A DNA stretch of 64,000 nucleotides from Heloderma charlesbogerti (GCA_026122225.1 JANEZZ010000524.1:352875-416874); one strand, 5' to 3'. Positions 46,597 to 59,226 are shown, numbered from the stretch's first letter. Notes: generated by a model not told the origin, from the letters alone. A program made the numbers and translations.

Positions 46597-46953
46597 TCAC
46601 ACCTCAAAAGATACCAAAAAAAAATGGTTTACCATGCTGTTGGAGATGCAAAGAACAAAATACATTTTTCAGATACATACGGTGGTCATGTAAATATAGA
46701 ACAACTTTTGGGAAATATGTTATAAACATTATCAAGGAGATAACTAGAAAAACTATGCCTTTAATTCCTGAAGCGCTGTTAGGACTATTTGAGCAATCTG
46801 TAAAACAGAAAAAGAAAAGAAAGGAAAGAACACCAGTCTTTGATAAACAACTTGCGTACAATGGCACAAATAATGATTGCAAAAAATGAGAAGAAACCAA
46901 AGTTACTGGGATGAATTCAAAGTGCTTGGCAAATCTTGATAACAATAAAAAGT
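46597..46953 (+). mobile_element. L1-like fragment (mirror copy)
   Basis: Mirror of 5400-5756. The broken ORF2-type reading is on the plus strand here. Confidence 0.5.
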
Positions 46954-47428
46954 ATTCACTTCAAGAGACTCTTGGAAAATAAACAATCTGCACTTCACAC
47001 TCATGGACTGGAAGCTTTTCGTGATATATTATAATTCCAAATAGAACTCAAACTTATGAGTACCTCAGCAAATGTTGAAAGTAACAGATATGTTTCTTTT
47101 CTATTTGTTTGTTCTGTTCAGTTATATTTTATGAAAATAATATAGTTAAAATAAAAAATTATAAGACTCCTTAATAAAAATGTGGTGGTGTTGGTGGCAG
47201 AAAGTGACGTGGGAATAGTAGGGGACATGTTCCTACCTTGTTAATAAAAACAAAGGACAGATATATAACTGACCTGGATGAATGACTTCAGATAAGTGCA
47301 GTGTAATTCTTTAAAGCTAAATGCTTTCCGATGTAATGAAACTGACCCAGATTTGTTTCGTATTCAGTGAGAGAGTACTTAACTTGTGTTGATTTTGTGA
47401 TATGTGAAATATGTTCATTTGTCCTTAC

Positions 47429-47466
47429 CATTTCTGTTCTTCTCTTAGTCTGGCGCTCTGTTTCAT
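47429..47466 (-). CDS. Candidate short exon (mirror copy)
   Basis: Mirror of 4887-4924. Confidence 0.4.
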
Positions 47467-47597
47467 CTACAAAGAAAAATAATTATATCTTTGCTTAAAC
47501 AGCAACTGATACGTGGAGAATCCTGGAGAATAATGTGCACTAATTTCTTGTCCTTCCTTGGAACAATTGCTTATTAAATAAAAGAAAAACACTCACA

Positions 47598-47839
47598 ATT
47601 TATTTGATTCATTGTATTCATTTAGCTCTTACATTTATATCCTGTCTATCCTCTGAGTTGTTCAAGATGGTATACATGGTTCTCCCCTCCCCCATTTTTA
47701 TCCTCACAAGGACCCTGTGAGGTAGATTAGGTTGAAAGATTGTGACTGGTTCAAAGTCACCAAATGAGCTTCATGGCTGAGGTGAGATTTGAACCTGGGT
47801 CCAATACTCAACACACTACCCTTCATTCTATTGTGGCTG
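47598..47839 (-). mobile_element. Diverged CORE-SINE (mirror copy)
   Basis: Mirror of 4514-4755. Confidence 0.8.
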
Positions 47840-49200
47840 TGAGCTCTGGAAAGAAGTTAATATCTGATAAAGTTTATTCCCCTTTCCAACTACCGTTCTG
47901 TCACAGGTGTCAGTTCTTGGCATAAAAAGATCATAATGGGCTCACAGAAGTTAGAATGATTAAAGGCTCTCTAGATTAACAAATGTTTTCCCTTTGGCTC
48001 TGTTGAATTGTTCCCTGATGTTCATTAATAGATGCTTATTTCACATTTTTTTAAAAAAAATCCCATCTCATTAATGTCTAATTTACAGATGATTGTGAGT
48101 CAGCAAAAGGTTCCATTTCCAAGCTACAATCAGACTTATCATAGGGATTTATTTTTTACTATATGGACATACATTTCAGACATTCCTTAGTTTATGGTAT
48201 ATGGCCTACTGCAGCAATATGAGCTTTACATTCCCTCTATTACTGATTCACATTTTTAAAAAGATCTTAATATATTCCTAAATTTCCATGAGCTCAGTTT
48301 GCAAAAAACAAAAAACAAAAAAATCCAGATGTAACTATATACTTAGCAGACTCAGCTAAAAGTCTATGAAATATGAAGTCTAGAGATTTAAGGTGGAAAA
48401 TACTTTGTTTTAATATGGGGCAAGTAAATGTAAACAGACAGGAATCTTGAGTGAATGGCATATTATAATCCTAGAATGTGCGCTATAATGATCTGTGGCT
48501 TTCCAATACAGAGTGCCAGATATGCTGATACAACATTGATCATGTATGATGAATGAGTCCTGCCAAAATCAAGTATGAGAAAGCCACTTCCACAGGGACT
48601 GCTGGTATGTCCAGGCATGCAAAAGAATTAACATCAACCTAGGTATTTTGTTACCCGCACATTATATATTTTCTTAAATCACACTTTTAGATTTAACATG
48701 ATTTACATTTTTACTGTAAGATTTTATAATATGGATGAAAACCATACATCTCAACATTTTTTTAATGTCTTGCAAAATTTCAGAAATATGCCTCCAGAAG
48801 AACCATAGATCCCAACAGTACTTTGAATTGTGCTCAAAAGCTGGAGATGGATTTGTCAGAAGTGGATTCTATGTTCATCCCCAATGTTGTCTTTCCTATG
48901 GCCAATTTGAGCTTGGGAGATAAAGTCAGTCTGTGAAATGAGGCAGGCTTGATCTGAGTTGAGCTTTATGGCTGTTTTTAAGGGTATATAATACATAAAG
49001 ATACCCCGTGGCAGATCTGATTAGGACTCTCTAGCAGTCTTGTCTAGTTGTGTCCTCAATACACTCCAAACAATGTTCATAAGGACATATACATGGGAGC
49101 TTCATGAGTTCCTGATTTGATCTAGTAATACAAAATATACTACCATGCAAGGGATGATGATGACAACATATCATGCAGTTCTTATTGCTAGATGTTACTA

Positions 49201-49323
49201 GGAAACATAGGAAGTGGCCTCATACTGAGTAAGACCCTTGGTCCATCTAGCCCAGTATTGTCAACATTGACTGGAAGCAGCATGCCAGGGTTTCTGGTAG
49301 GGCTTTCAGGGAGGGTGGCAGGG
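49201..49323 (-). mobile_element. Retroposon fragment (mirror copy)
   Basis: Mirror of 3030-3152. Confidence 0.4.
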
Positions 49324-49528
49324 CTCTGCTTTGTGCTCAAAGCAGAAGCCACCATTGTCTTCATTTCCATAGTTGGGAGTGGTACCAGGGTGGGAGAGGG
49401 CCAAAGTACAGCTTGCCCAGGACCCCTCAAACCTTCTACTGCCCCCTTTAAGATCCATTACCTTTTTCTAGGCCTTACTCATCACTAACTTTAGCTGGAC
49501 CAGGACCCAAATCCATTGACTATATTCT

Positions 49529-49906
49529 GGCTTTCTTCATATGGAGCTTTTATCTTGAGATTGCTCCTTCATGGAAGTTTGCGGGCTCTTTACATGATGC
49601 TGTGATCATTCCAGGCATCTCCTGCACTAAATGCCCTTTGTTCCGTTTTTAAATAGAGTGCAGATAATGAGCTATCAAATTACCCCACTGTTTTCCACTT
49701 GAGTTCCCTCCATGAAAAGAGGAAAAGTGGCAAGAAGAGGAGTGAGATCAATGAAAGATAATGGAAGACTCAGATGCAGGGAGAAGGGGGGGGGGAAGGA
49801 GGGGAAGAAAGCGGGTGAAAGAAGGAGTTGTTGTGATCTTGCATTTAAAACAGAAGCAGAAAGCCCCATTTTAAATGCAGGATTTTAAGCTGGTGTAGAG
49901 ATACCC
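49529..49906 (+). mobile_element. TIR element R2 (mirror copy)
   Basis: Mirror of 2447-2824. Confidence 0.7.
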
Positions 49907-50227
49907 TTTGTTGACCAGTGACAATTTAACCCCAAGGCATGTCATGCTTTGGCAGCATAGATTTATACAAACATTTTTTTAAATGACTCATTTAACTCTA
50001 TTTACGTTAGCTTTGTGGTAAACTGCAAAATCATATATAGAACTTGTAAAATGCTTTCCTCTGATCAATGTCTTGTGTGTACGGTGACAAGTTGCCCTGG
50101 AAGACTAGCATAGCTTTAGTGAGGAGAAAATCCATTTGGATTTTTAACACACACTGATGTGCTCCAGCATTTAGACTTGCCCGTAGCTTGGCTGTGATTT
50201 TCATATGTCAATGAAACTGACGTCACC

Positions 50228-50265
50228 AAAAAGCTTGGTGTGGGCTTCTCCACACCAAGCTTTTT
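50228..50265. repeat. 15-bp hairpin (mirror copy)
   Basis: Mirror of 2088-2125. Confidence 0.8.
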
Positions 50266-50612
50266 ATCCGGCTACTTTACTGGGGCTTCTGCTTCTGGAT
50301 TCTTTGCAGGATTAAGATTGGCTGCTTCACACCCACTTCCTTCTTTCTCCCCCGGGGAGTGCCTTTATCTGCAACTTCTATATGTTTCATTATACAGCCA
50401 CTAGATGGCATTGCTGTTATAGCACAACTCTCTCTTTACACGGACAAATTCAAACCATGTTTTTTTATTAGCTCATTATTTCTGTTTCAAATAAAGTGCT
50501 CAGAAAGCATGGGAGAGGCCCTGGAGGGTGATGACACTATGTAAGGGACCTGCAAACTTCTATGAGCAACCAATCTCGATTGCAGGATAAAAGCCCCATG
50601 TGGAGAAGCCCA
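50241..50612 (-). mobile_element. TIR element R1 (mirror copy)
   Basis: Mirror of 1741-2112. Confidence 0.7.
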
Positions 50613-50965
50613 ATGTCTCTCCTATAGATTACAAATATGTTTCTTTCTTCAAGAAAACTGACATATATGGTCTGTCTTCCATGCTCTGCATCAATTTCTG
50701 ATATCAATATCATCCTCACCCTCATCATCATGCCCTATTATTTATTGAAAATTATACAATTCAGTACAGTATGGGCATAATAAAGCCATTAATATAACTA
50801 GAATCTATTATATAAAAATAAATGCCAGGTTATATATAATTAGGAAAACCCATAAACAACATGCTTGGTAGGCATGGATGTGGATTCCACAGTGGGGAGG
50901 CAATGACTGGGAGAAGTCCTATTGCTTGTAGCCATGCATTTTACTTCAGAAAGTGTAGCCTGTAA

Positions 50966-51097
50966 GGGTGCAGCCCTATGTAAGTTTAGACAGAAATAAG
51001 TCCTGCAACTCCCAGCATTCCCCAGCCAGCATGGCAGGCTGCAGTATGCTGAGAGTTGTATGACTTTTTCTGTCTAAACATGCATAGGATTGCACCC
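50966..51097. mobile_element. Harbinger-like hairpin MITE (mirror copy)
   Basis: Mirror of 1256-1387, with TAA on both sides. Confidence 0.7.
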
Positions 51098-51997
51098 TAA
51101 GCATCTTAAAGCAAGATAGATAGATAGATGAAAAGATGGCCCTCTAGCATACTTTATCATTCAAATAGATGGCCACAGCTTGAATCATTAAAGCGAATTC
51201 GCAAGCACTGAGAAAAAAGGAAGATTCTGAACAATATTTCTCAACTCAGTTTCATAGATTGGCGTGTTTAAAAAAAAAAAGCTGCAGGAAGAGCAATGGT
51301 ATCTGCTACATCTGGTAGTCAACCAAATAAGTATCACATAAAATTCAGATTTAAAAAATTATTTGGCACATCCAAATGATAAATGCCAAGGACCTTGTAG
51401 TGAATAAAGTACGAATAGCTCTGATTTAAGGTTATTTTCTAAACTATAAAGAATTTGTCTTACATAAGTTAAAGCTTGAGAGAAGTGAAGTTTTGAAGCT
51501 TTTGTCAGTTTGGCCTGAGATTTTTCTCAGTTTCCCCAGGAAAAAATTGGGCAAACTCAAAAAAAAGTTTGCAAGTCAAACCAAAGGCTTGGAAATATGT
51601 CAACTCCCCTCCCCTGCCAGCCTGGTTTCAGTGGAATCCCTGCAGTTATCTTCAATATCATATATTATTTCCTCTAGAGAGGATTCCAAGCCTCACCCAA
51701 GCCCCACTCCCTGGAAGAATCCTTGGAGCTCCGTGGGCTGGATTAGGGAGCCTTGAGGGCTGAATTAAGGGATTCTTTCTGCACCCCTGGACTGCTTCCA
51801 TAGATCTCTGTGCATTGGCTCACTTTTAGAGAGTGTGAGTGGAGGACGGAGGGGAGAGAGGGAGAAAACTCCCTGTCTTTTCAGAACCCTCATCTTCTCA
51901 AACCTCCCCTCTCATTTTGAGGTTGGTTTTACAGGCCACAGAAGTTTGATTCGAAACCCAAGCATGAAGAATTTGGCCAGCATCTCTAGTCAAGATA

Positions 51998-52205
51998 TTT
52001 CATTTTTCCTCAAGGAAGCCAAGGCAGTTTTCATAATCCTCCTGCTCTCCATTTTATCCTCACAACAACAGCCCTGTGAGGTAGGTTGGGCCGAGAGTCA
52101 GTGACTGGCCCAAAGTCACCCAGTGAGCTTCCATGGCTGAGTGGGGACTAGAACCTGGATCTCCCGGCTCCCAGTCCAACGCTCTAGCCACTACACCACA
52201 CTGGC
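51998..52205 (-). mobile_element. CORE-SINE (mirror copy)
   Basis: Mirror of 148-355. It is the outermost recognisable repeat of the right arm before the unpaired sequence begins at 52353. Confidence 0.85.
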
Positions 52206-52352
52206 TTTCCAACTATCAAATAAGGTGCCTGGAACTGCCTTTTCTTCAACATCCAATGCTACTAATGAATTTTCATGAAGAAATATGCATATTTTAAAAA
52301 GATGGTTCTCCAACATCTAATTCCATCACTCAAGGTATTGAATCAGATGCCT

Positions 52353-55300
52353 TCCCTCCAAGGGCTTGTGCCCCGTCAAATGCTTGCAATGCTCACTAAT
52401 ATTTTAATGAAGCAATTATTGCATTCCCGCAGCAAAGGCCATTTTACATTATTAACTTCTTCAAACAAAACATTAGTGCATTAATAGTTGTCCTTCACAG
52501 AAGGAACGAAGAGGCTTTTTTATTGAAACACATCTTGCCACCGGAACAACATTATCCCAGCAGGTTAAAAGCTAGAAATAGTCTCAATTTGCTTTCAAGA
52601 TTAAGAGCAAAAAGCACATCAAGGTAGGTGGAAAGCACTTCCATAGATACTGTGTGTGGTTGTGCCATTAATTAGCTAATTACGTACTTTTCAGCTTTGG
52701 TGCTCTTGAGTTGTTAGAGCTCTGGAAAATGTGTAATAATAACATAAACTTGTTTCTTAGACATCTTGCTAATATTTTCTTGCACAGAAACTTCTTTCTT
52801 AGGGAGGAAATTCAGTGGTGCCATCAGGGCAGGACTTGGAACAGAAGTCCAGGCCTTGACTTGGCAGAATAAGCAGTGGGAGTGGCAAATGCTACAGGGC
52901 TGACTTACCTCCTTTTAAAATAAGTAAAACAATATTACCATCTACAGAGAGGGCCACCATACGACTGTTAAGTCCAGAGTATAAAATAGGGATGAGGAAC
53001 TTTGCTTTCTGCCACAGTCAGATTGTTTAAATCGCAAGTTCTTTCTCTCCCAAATATGAGGACCTTTGTGAATTCTTATTAAAATTCTCAACAAAACAGA
53101 ACTGAAACAAAATTCTCACCCATCTGTACCAGCCAAATTCAGTAAGTACAGCTATTCCAGCACGGAGAGGAACATAATGTGCCTGCCTGCCTTAAAAGTG
53201 TTAAGGCTGAGGAGCCTGTCAGAAAAAAAGCTTGGCTATCCTAAATCTGCATTAACATGGTTAAATGCACAGGGATTCAAACCTATACTGGATGGATGAA
53301 TCTGTCAGTTTCGGCTTCTCCCACTTTCAGTTTTTTAAAATCTCAAATTCTTCTTGTCCCAAACATGGAGAATGTTGTAAATTTTGATAAATTCTTATCA
53401 AAACTGAACTGAAACAAAATTCTCAGCCATCTCTAGCAAAAAATAAATAAAACATAAATCTAACTTCACTACTGAGGAAAAATTTTAGTGTGTTCTTTCT
53501 GGCTATCTACAACTGATAATGTCCCTTCATTAAACTATCTGTATCTTTTATCGGTAGGTGAGTCTGGTGTCTCAAATTTATACGATCCTGAGGTTCTGCT
53601 CATATATCTGTCCACAGGATGCTTATAATATGGTGCTTATCAAAGCCCTGTTGAATTTTATGGATGCCTCCATAAATGTGCATGGGAATGCATGACTCCA
53701 TATCTGTAGTATGGAATAATACTGACTGCCTTGGGGGTTGTTTGTAATAATTACTGAGATAATTCTGAACCACTTTGAACATTCTGTATAAATATAAACA
53801 TCTGTATCATCATCATTTATCTAGGACCACAATGCATGCAACCAAACCTAGATCAGGGCCCCTCTGCCTGAAAGTTTGCTAGTGTAACAAGAGAGGAAGC
53901 TGAATATCTGTACAGTTGAACAATGAAAGAGTTAGAAGTAAAAATATTTTTTCTACAGAAGACCATTTTATTCATGTGAAATTTTATGAGCAGATGACCC
54001 CAATACCTATGAGATACGATAACAATAACGAAGTACAGCAACTTCTTAAAGGGGGAAAAATCAATGCAGAAATTGTTGGCCAGGGTTAACTGCATAAGTA
54101 AAATATATATAGTGCTGAAGTTATGAGGTACAAAGATGGTGTCGTAAACCATAAATACCACTCAGCTTTTGTAACACAGACTCGGCTTTGCTTAACTGCA
54201 TTGTAAAAGGAAACAGAATGCAAATTGCAGAGTGACTGAGAGTAATGCACTATCTTGAAATCTTATCTAAGTGATGTAGCACATAAGATTGTGATGCACC
54301 TTATCACCAAAGGGGATTGTGCCTTTTTAGAATGCTGTTTGAAGATGTGCTCTGCTGTGAAGATGTGTAGTATTCATTGCAACATTAGTGTATCAATAGG
54401 TTGCCTCTTCATTCCGTCTCCTGCTGCAGATGGCTACAGGCTGATCCATCAGAATGAAGGAAATGAGGAGCAAGGCAACAAAAAGCACTGGCTACCCTTG
54501 CCTCCATGATGTACTCCTTGGGTGCCAATGTTTTGCCTGCAGCTTGAATAAGAAGATAACATTGAGAGCTTTATTGATGTGTTATGAGCGGTAGTTGGTC
54601 TAAAGCCTGCCTGGAAAACATGCCCATTGATCAGGAAGACGTCTCCCTTGTCCCAGATCGTGCCTATGGAAAAGCCAGCCTGAACATGCTCAAAGGCTAA
54701 TAATAATAATAATAATAATAATATATTACTACTACTACCACCACTAAAACAGGTCATGGGGTTGAGCACTGATGAACCCTGTCTCAAGTTAAGCCTGGAT
54801 TAGTAGCCACATTAGTATAAAGCAGTTTGCTCAATGATTTTTCTTCAACATTTTGTATTTCCATTATTTATTTTAGAATTCAGCCTTGAGCAAAAGACAC
54901 CATTGAAATAAGTTTCCTGACAATCAGAATGGCTGAAAACTTTGTCAGTCTTCTAAATGCTGTACCCAGTTATCACAATTTGGGTCTTATTTTTGAATCC
55001 ATACATTTTTGTATACTTGGATTGACTGTGCTCAACCCTTAGCTGTTTATCATGAGCAGACCTTCTGATGAGCTGTGTATGTTCTTTGACATAAGTCTTT
55101 AAGAGGACTAGAGCAGATTCACACAACCAAGTCTCTGTTTCAGTGCAAGCCTGTGGGAGGGAGTGGGTGCAGATCTGTCCTGGTTGAGAATAAGGCCCAC
55201 AAAGAGTTCATATGATTCAGGCTTAATATTACCTAATAAACCTTTGGTAAACATATCCAAACATTCTGTGGATTGATTACTCAATAATTAAAATCATATA

Positions 55301-55460
55301 TTTGTTATGGTAATACATTATATGGCATTTTTATATGTATGAATCTCTCTTGATTATCCTCAGAGCAATTTTGTTAGTTAGGCAGCACTGTCATTGCATA
55401 TTTGATTTCATTGGATTTAGGATGATGAGGAGCAATGCATTTCCCAAGACTATGCCAACT
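52353..55460. other. Single-copy noncoding sequence
   Basis: No gene found. Two related AT-rich blocks in direct orientation (about 53003-53127 and 53297-53433) share AAACTGAACTGAAACAAAAT- and ATTCTCANCCATCT-type motifs and may be copies of an eroded MITE. Frames of 60-143 codons lack domains; the 143-codon plus-strand frame at 55335 is the antisense of the BovB. Confidence 0.5.
54699..54738. repeat. (TAA)n / (CTA)n simple repeat
   Basis: About nine AAT units followed by TATTACTACTACTACCACCACTA. Confidence 0.9.
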
Positions 55461-57080
55461 GTTGTTGTTCAGTCGTTCAGTCGTGTCCGACTCTTCATGA
55501 CCCCATGGACCATAGCACGCCAGGCCTTCCTGTCCTGTGCTCTCTCCCAGAGTGTGCTCAAGTCCATATTCATTGCATCAGTGATGCTATCTAGCCATCT
55601 CATCCTCTGCCGTCCCCTTCTCCTTTTGCCTTCAATCTTTCCCAGCATCAGGGTCTTTTCCAGTGACTTTTCTCTTCGCATTAGGTGGCCAAAATATTTG
55701 AGCTTCAGCTTCAGTATCTGTCCTTCCAATGAGCACTCAGGGTTGATTTCCTTTAGGATTGACTGAGTTGACCTCCTTGCAGTCCAGGGGACTCGTAAGA
55801 GTCTTCTCCAGCACCACAATTCGAAAGCATCGATTCTTCGACGCTCAGCCTTCCTTATAGTCCAGCTCTCACAGCCATACATTACTACTGGGAAAACCAT
55901 AGCTTTGATTAGACGGACCTTTGTCAGCAAGGTGATGTCTCTGCTTCTTACTCTGCTGTCTAGGTTGGACATAGCTTTCCTCCCAAGGAGCAAGCGTCTT
56001 TTAATTTCATGGCTACAGTCACCGTCTGCGGTGATCTTGGAGCCCAAGAAAGTGAAATCTGTCACTGCTTCCATTTCTTCCCCTTCTATATGCCAGGAAG
56101 TAATGGGGCCAGATGCCATGATCTTAGGTTTTTTAATGTTGAGTTTCAAACCAGCTTTTGCACTCTCCACTTTCAACCTCAACAAGAGGCTCTTTAGATC
56201 CTCTTCGCTTTCTGCCATTAGGGTGGTATCATCTGCGTATCTGAGGTTGTTGATAGTTCTCCCAGAAATCTTAATTCTGACCTCTGATTCATCCAACCTG
56301 GCATTTCTCATGATGTACTCTGCATATAAATCAAATAAGCAGGGCAACAATATACAGCCTTGTCGTACTCCTTTTCCAATTTTGAAGCAATTGGTTGTTC
56401 CATGTCCGGTTGTTACTGTTGCTTCTTGACCCTCATACAGGTTTCTCAGGAGACAGGTAAGGTGGTCTGGTACCCCCATCTCTTTCAGAATTTGCCACAG
56501 TTTGTTGTGATCCACACAATCAAAGGCTTTAGCATAGTCAGTGAAGCAGAAATAGATGTTTTTCTGGAATTCTCTTGCTTTCTCCATGATGCAGCGAATG
56601 TTGGCGATTTGATCTCTAGTTCCTCTGCCTCTTCTAAACCCAGCTGGTACTTCCGGTAGTTCTCGGTTCGCATGCTGCTGAAGCCTAGCTTGTAGGATTT
56701 TGAGCATCACCTTGCTGGCATGTGAAATGAGCGCAATTGTGCGGTAGTTTGAACACTCTTTGGCATTGCCCTTCTTTGGAACTGGAATGTAAACTGACCT
56801 TTCCCAGTCTTGTGGCCACTGTTGAGTGTTCCAAATGTGTTGGCATATTGAGTGCAGCACTTTAACAGCATCGTCTTTTAGGATTTTAAATAGCTCAGCT
56901 GGAATACTGTCATCTCCGCTAGCTTTGTTGTTAGTAATGCTTCCTAAGGCCCACTTGACTTCACTCTCTAGGATGTCTGGCTCAAGTTCAGTGACCGCAC
57001 TATCATGGCTATCAGGGACATTAAGATCTCGTAACAAAGTATGAATTTTAAACCCAGATCTTCTAGTGCAACACACCGGG
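55461..57080 (-). mobile_element. BovB (RTE-clade) LINE, 5'-truncated
   Basis: The 3' end (GTTGTTGTTCAGTCGTTCAG on the plus strand) is intact. The 5' end stops within ORF2 near 57080, so the apurinic-type endonuclease domain is missing. It is the longest BovB copy here and independent of the palindrome copies. I found no convincing target duplication. Confidence 0.93.
55469..57076 (-). CDS. BovB ORF2 reverse-transcriptase portion, uninterrupted
   Basis: A 535-codon frame without internal stop, ending at a TGA eight bases before the element's 3' end. It encodes an RTE-type reverse transcriptase that would copy LINE RNA into target DNA. Visible motifs are the RT entry region KASGDDSIPAELFK (about 51-64), YIPVPKKGNAKECSNYRTI (96-114), motif A FTDYAKAFDCVDH (178-190), motif B KGVRQGCILLPCLF (235-248), YADD (280-283), and a C-terminal MYGCESWTIRKAERRRIDAF stretch. 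ILLP where ILSP is usual and FDLYAEY where FNLYAEY is usual are probably decay changes. The annotated ATG is incidental: the true N terminus with the endonuclease is truncated. It is not expected to be an autonomous element. Confidence 0.85.
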   Translation of the reverse strand: MCCTRRSGFKIHTLLRDLNVPDSHDSAVTELEPDILESEVKWALGSITNNKASGDDSIPAELFKILKDDAVKVLHSICQHIWNTQQWPQDWERSVYIPVPKKGNAKECSNYRTIALISHASKVMLKILQARLQQHANRELPEVPAGFRRGRGTRDQIANIRCIMEKAREFQKNIYFCFTDYAKAFDCVDHNKLWQILKEMGVPDHLTCLLRNLYEGQEATVTTGHGTTNCFKIGKGVRQGCILLPCLFDLYAEYIMRNARLDESEVRIKISGRTINNLRYADDTTLMAESEEDLKSLLLRLKVESAKAGLKLNIKKPKIMASGPITSWHIEGEEMEAVTDFTFLGSKITADGDCSHEIKRRLLLGRKAMSNLDSRVRSRDITLLTKVRLIKAMVFPVVMYGCESWTIRKAERRRIDAFELWCWRRLLRVPWTARRSTQSILKEINPECSLEGQILKLKLKYFGHLMRREKSLEKTLMLGKIEGKRRRGRQRMRWLDSITDAMNMDLSTLWERAQDRKAWRAMVHGVMKSRTRLND

Positions 57081-57316
57081 TTGTATTCAGTGGCATTGTT
57101 CTGCTGATGGAAGCAGCTCTGTCAGCAGAACTGGGTGGGTTGATTTCCCCTCCCCACTGCAGTCCCCAGACACCATCAAAATCTGCTCCAAAGGGCTAGT
57201 AAATCCTGTGGAGCAGATTTTTAGGCAGTGCAGAAGTCTGCAGGGAGAAGGGGAGAGGGAGAAAGCCCTGTTGCACCAGCATACACCTGCTACATTGGCT
57301 GACTATTCAATACCAA
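57081..57316. other. No recognisable feature
   Basis: Noncoding sequence between two LINE fragments. AGCTCTGTCAGCAGAACTGG is a small inverted motif. Confidence 0.45.
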
Positions 57317-57807
57317 GCCCAATCCAAAGTGCTAGTGCTTTCCTTTAAAGCCCTAACTGTCTTGCGGTTCAAAGGTCTGAAGGAGCACCTTCTCCCATAT
57401 CAACCTGCCTGTGCATTAAGATCATGCGCCGAGGCCATTCTCTGTTCTCCTATAAGAGAAGTATGCTCAACATCTGCAAAAGAGAGGGTCTTCCCTATGA
57501 TGGATCCTCGAGTCTAGAATGCCTTCCCATGGGAGAGTCATCTTGCATCAACACTATACTCTTCTCAGTGCCAGCTGAAAAGGTCGTTATTTGCACAGCC
57601 ACTTTAAAGCAAACATTCAACTTTTTATATATTTTAGGTTTGTTTGTGTCTTTTTAGCTGGTTGAAATAGTTTTATGCTTCTAAATTTTTTGATGTTTAG
57701 ATTTTAGATTGTTTGTAATGTATTGCATTTTATTGCATTGCATTGTTTTTAAGTCGTTTTAGGCTCTGTAATCCCTTTTGGGATAAAGGCACGATCTATA
57801 CTTTTTT
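57317..57807 (+). mobile_element. L2/CR1-like LINE 3' fragment
   Basis: Broken plus-strand frames give an L2-type C terminus (FKALTVLRFKGLKEHLLPYQP, then a SRAL-type stretch corresponding to SLECLPM). They are followed by a T-rich 3' UTR ending GGGATAAAGGCACGATCTATA and a (CAAA)n tail. The 5' part is absent. Confidence 0.6.
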
Positions 57808-57836
57808 TCAAACAAACAAACAAACAAACAAACAAA
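57808..57836. repeat. (CAAA)n tail
   Basis: About seven CAAA units directly after the LINE 3' UTR. Confidence 0.9.
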
Positions 57837-59180
57837 GGTAAATAAATCAGATGACCACTTCATCACATGCTGAGTTGCGATCATAAACAGTTGACCTATA
57901 TGTACATTAAAAAAGTCAATTTCAACCAGTCTTTGCATTTGAAATTTTGTTTGATATTTTATACATTTTTGGTTTTAAAAATTCTAGCAAGTCTTATCTA
58001 CCTTTTCCTGCAAGCATTGTTTCAATTAAAGCAACAATTTCATGTACAATTCACTTGCCTTTGGTTCACCACTCTGGTTGTTGAGGGTCCTTTTTTATTG
58101 CTTTCCTTTTGTACTGCAAGTTAATGGAAAGCAGCAAATATGATTCTTGCCTTCCTTTTGACTTATTGAGCTTGTATCTATAGGCTCAAGATATTACTCA
58201 GGGGACCTATGGATTGTTTTATGCCATTTATTTGGAATTTGGGAGAGCGGGAAACACATTTAGCTCTATTCATCATGGGAATAGGTCACATAAGATGCAG
58301 TCATGAACCTTTCATAACAAATAAATGTAGCCAGGTGTGAGGGTAAATGAAGTCCATATGGTTAAAATGTGCCGGACAGGTAAGCATTTAAGGGAAGAGA
58401 ACAAATGGAACAAGTATAAGATTTCAACTGAGTACAAACAACCATGAAAAAAGCAAATTTAATATAAATCCCACTTTTAAATGAACATAATATTTAATAC
58501 TTGCTCCTGGAATTTTACCCTAGTGACTATTTCTGCCTAGATGCTGCCTGCAGGTTGAGATCTCCACCACATGTTGATGGGAAAACATGCCTTTGCTGTG
58601 ACAGGTCTCTGAGGTTGCGATTTCATACACGCTTAGGAATGCCCTAGGAATTCACCAGGCCCATATTCCAAAGTGGGTTCACCCAATCTGCACCTCCTAT
58701 ACAAATGTGTGGGTTGGAATATAGTCTTATATCAGAATCCACATTTCAGCAAATTCCAAAAGGTGGTCCAAAGGATCTCTTAAAAAATTTATATATTTAA
58801 AAAACAACAACAAAAAACTGGTAACAGCCAGTCTAAGTTGCTAGGAAGCCTGCCTGCTGGCACAGCTGCTGTTGTGTACATTAAAAAGGGGGCCACAAAT
58901 GCTCCTGGGCAAAAGCAAATGGATCACTATTTGCCAATACAAATTACAGGGGTGTGTGTGGGTCTGATCAGCAGTGGTGGGGTTGTGGAGAAGGTTGAAG
59001 CCCTTCTACCCACCATACTAGTAGGATCCCAATCCAGATCACCCACCCTGTGCTTACTCTAGAGCAAAAGAGGAAAAAAAGATGTCAGAGCTAGTCTTGA
59101 AAGTAATATCTGCTTTTCATCCAAATTACCCCACTGCCAGTTCTACCAAAGGAAGGGGGAAGCTTTAATTATTATTTTCC

Positions 59181-59226
<46 letters not shown>

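Larger units (their letters stand above)
26214..52352. repeat. Right arm of giant palindrome
   Basis: Reverse complement of the left arm. Every element described in 1-26139 recurs here on the opposite strand, and stretches described as empty on the left are equally empty here. The arm is followed by 11.6 kb (52353-64000) with no mirror partner inside the window. Confidence 0.97.

Noticed and set aside
55335..56659. Plus-strand frames of 143, 174 and 99 codons
   Set aside because: They are antisense to the BovB reverse transcriptase and are shadows of its codon structure.
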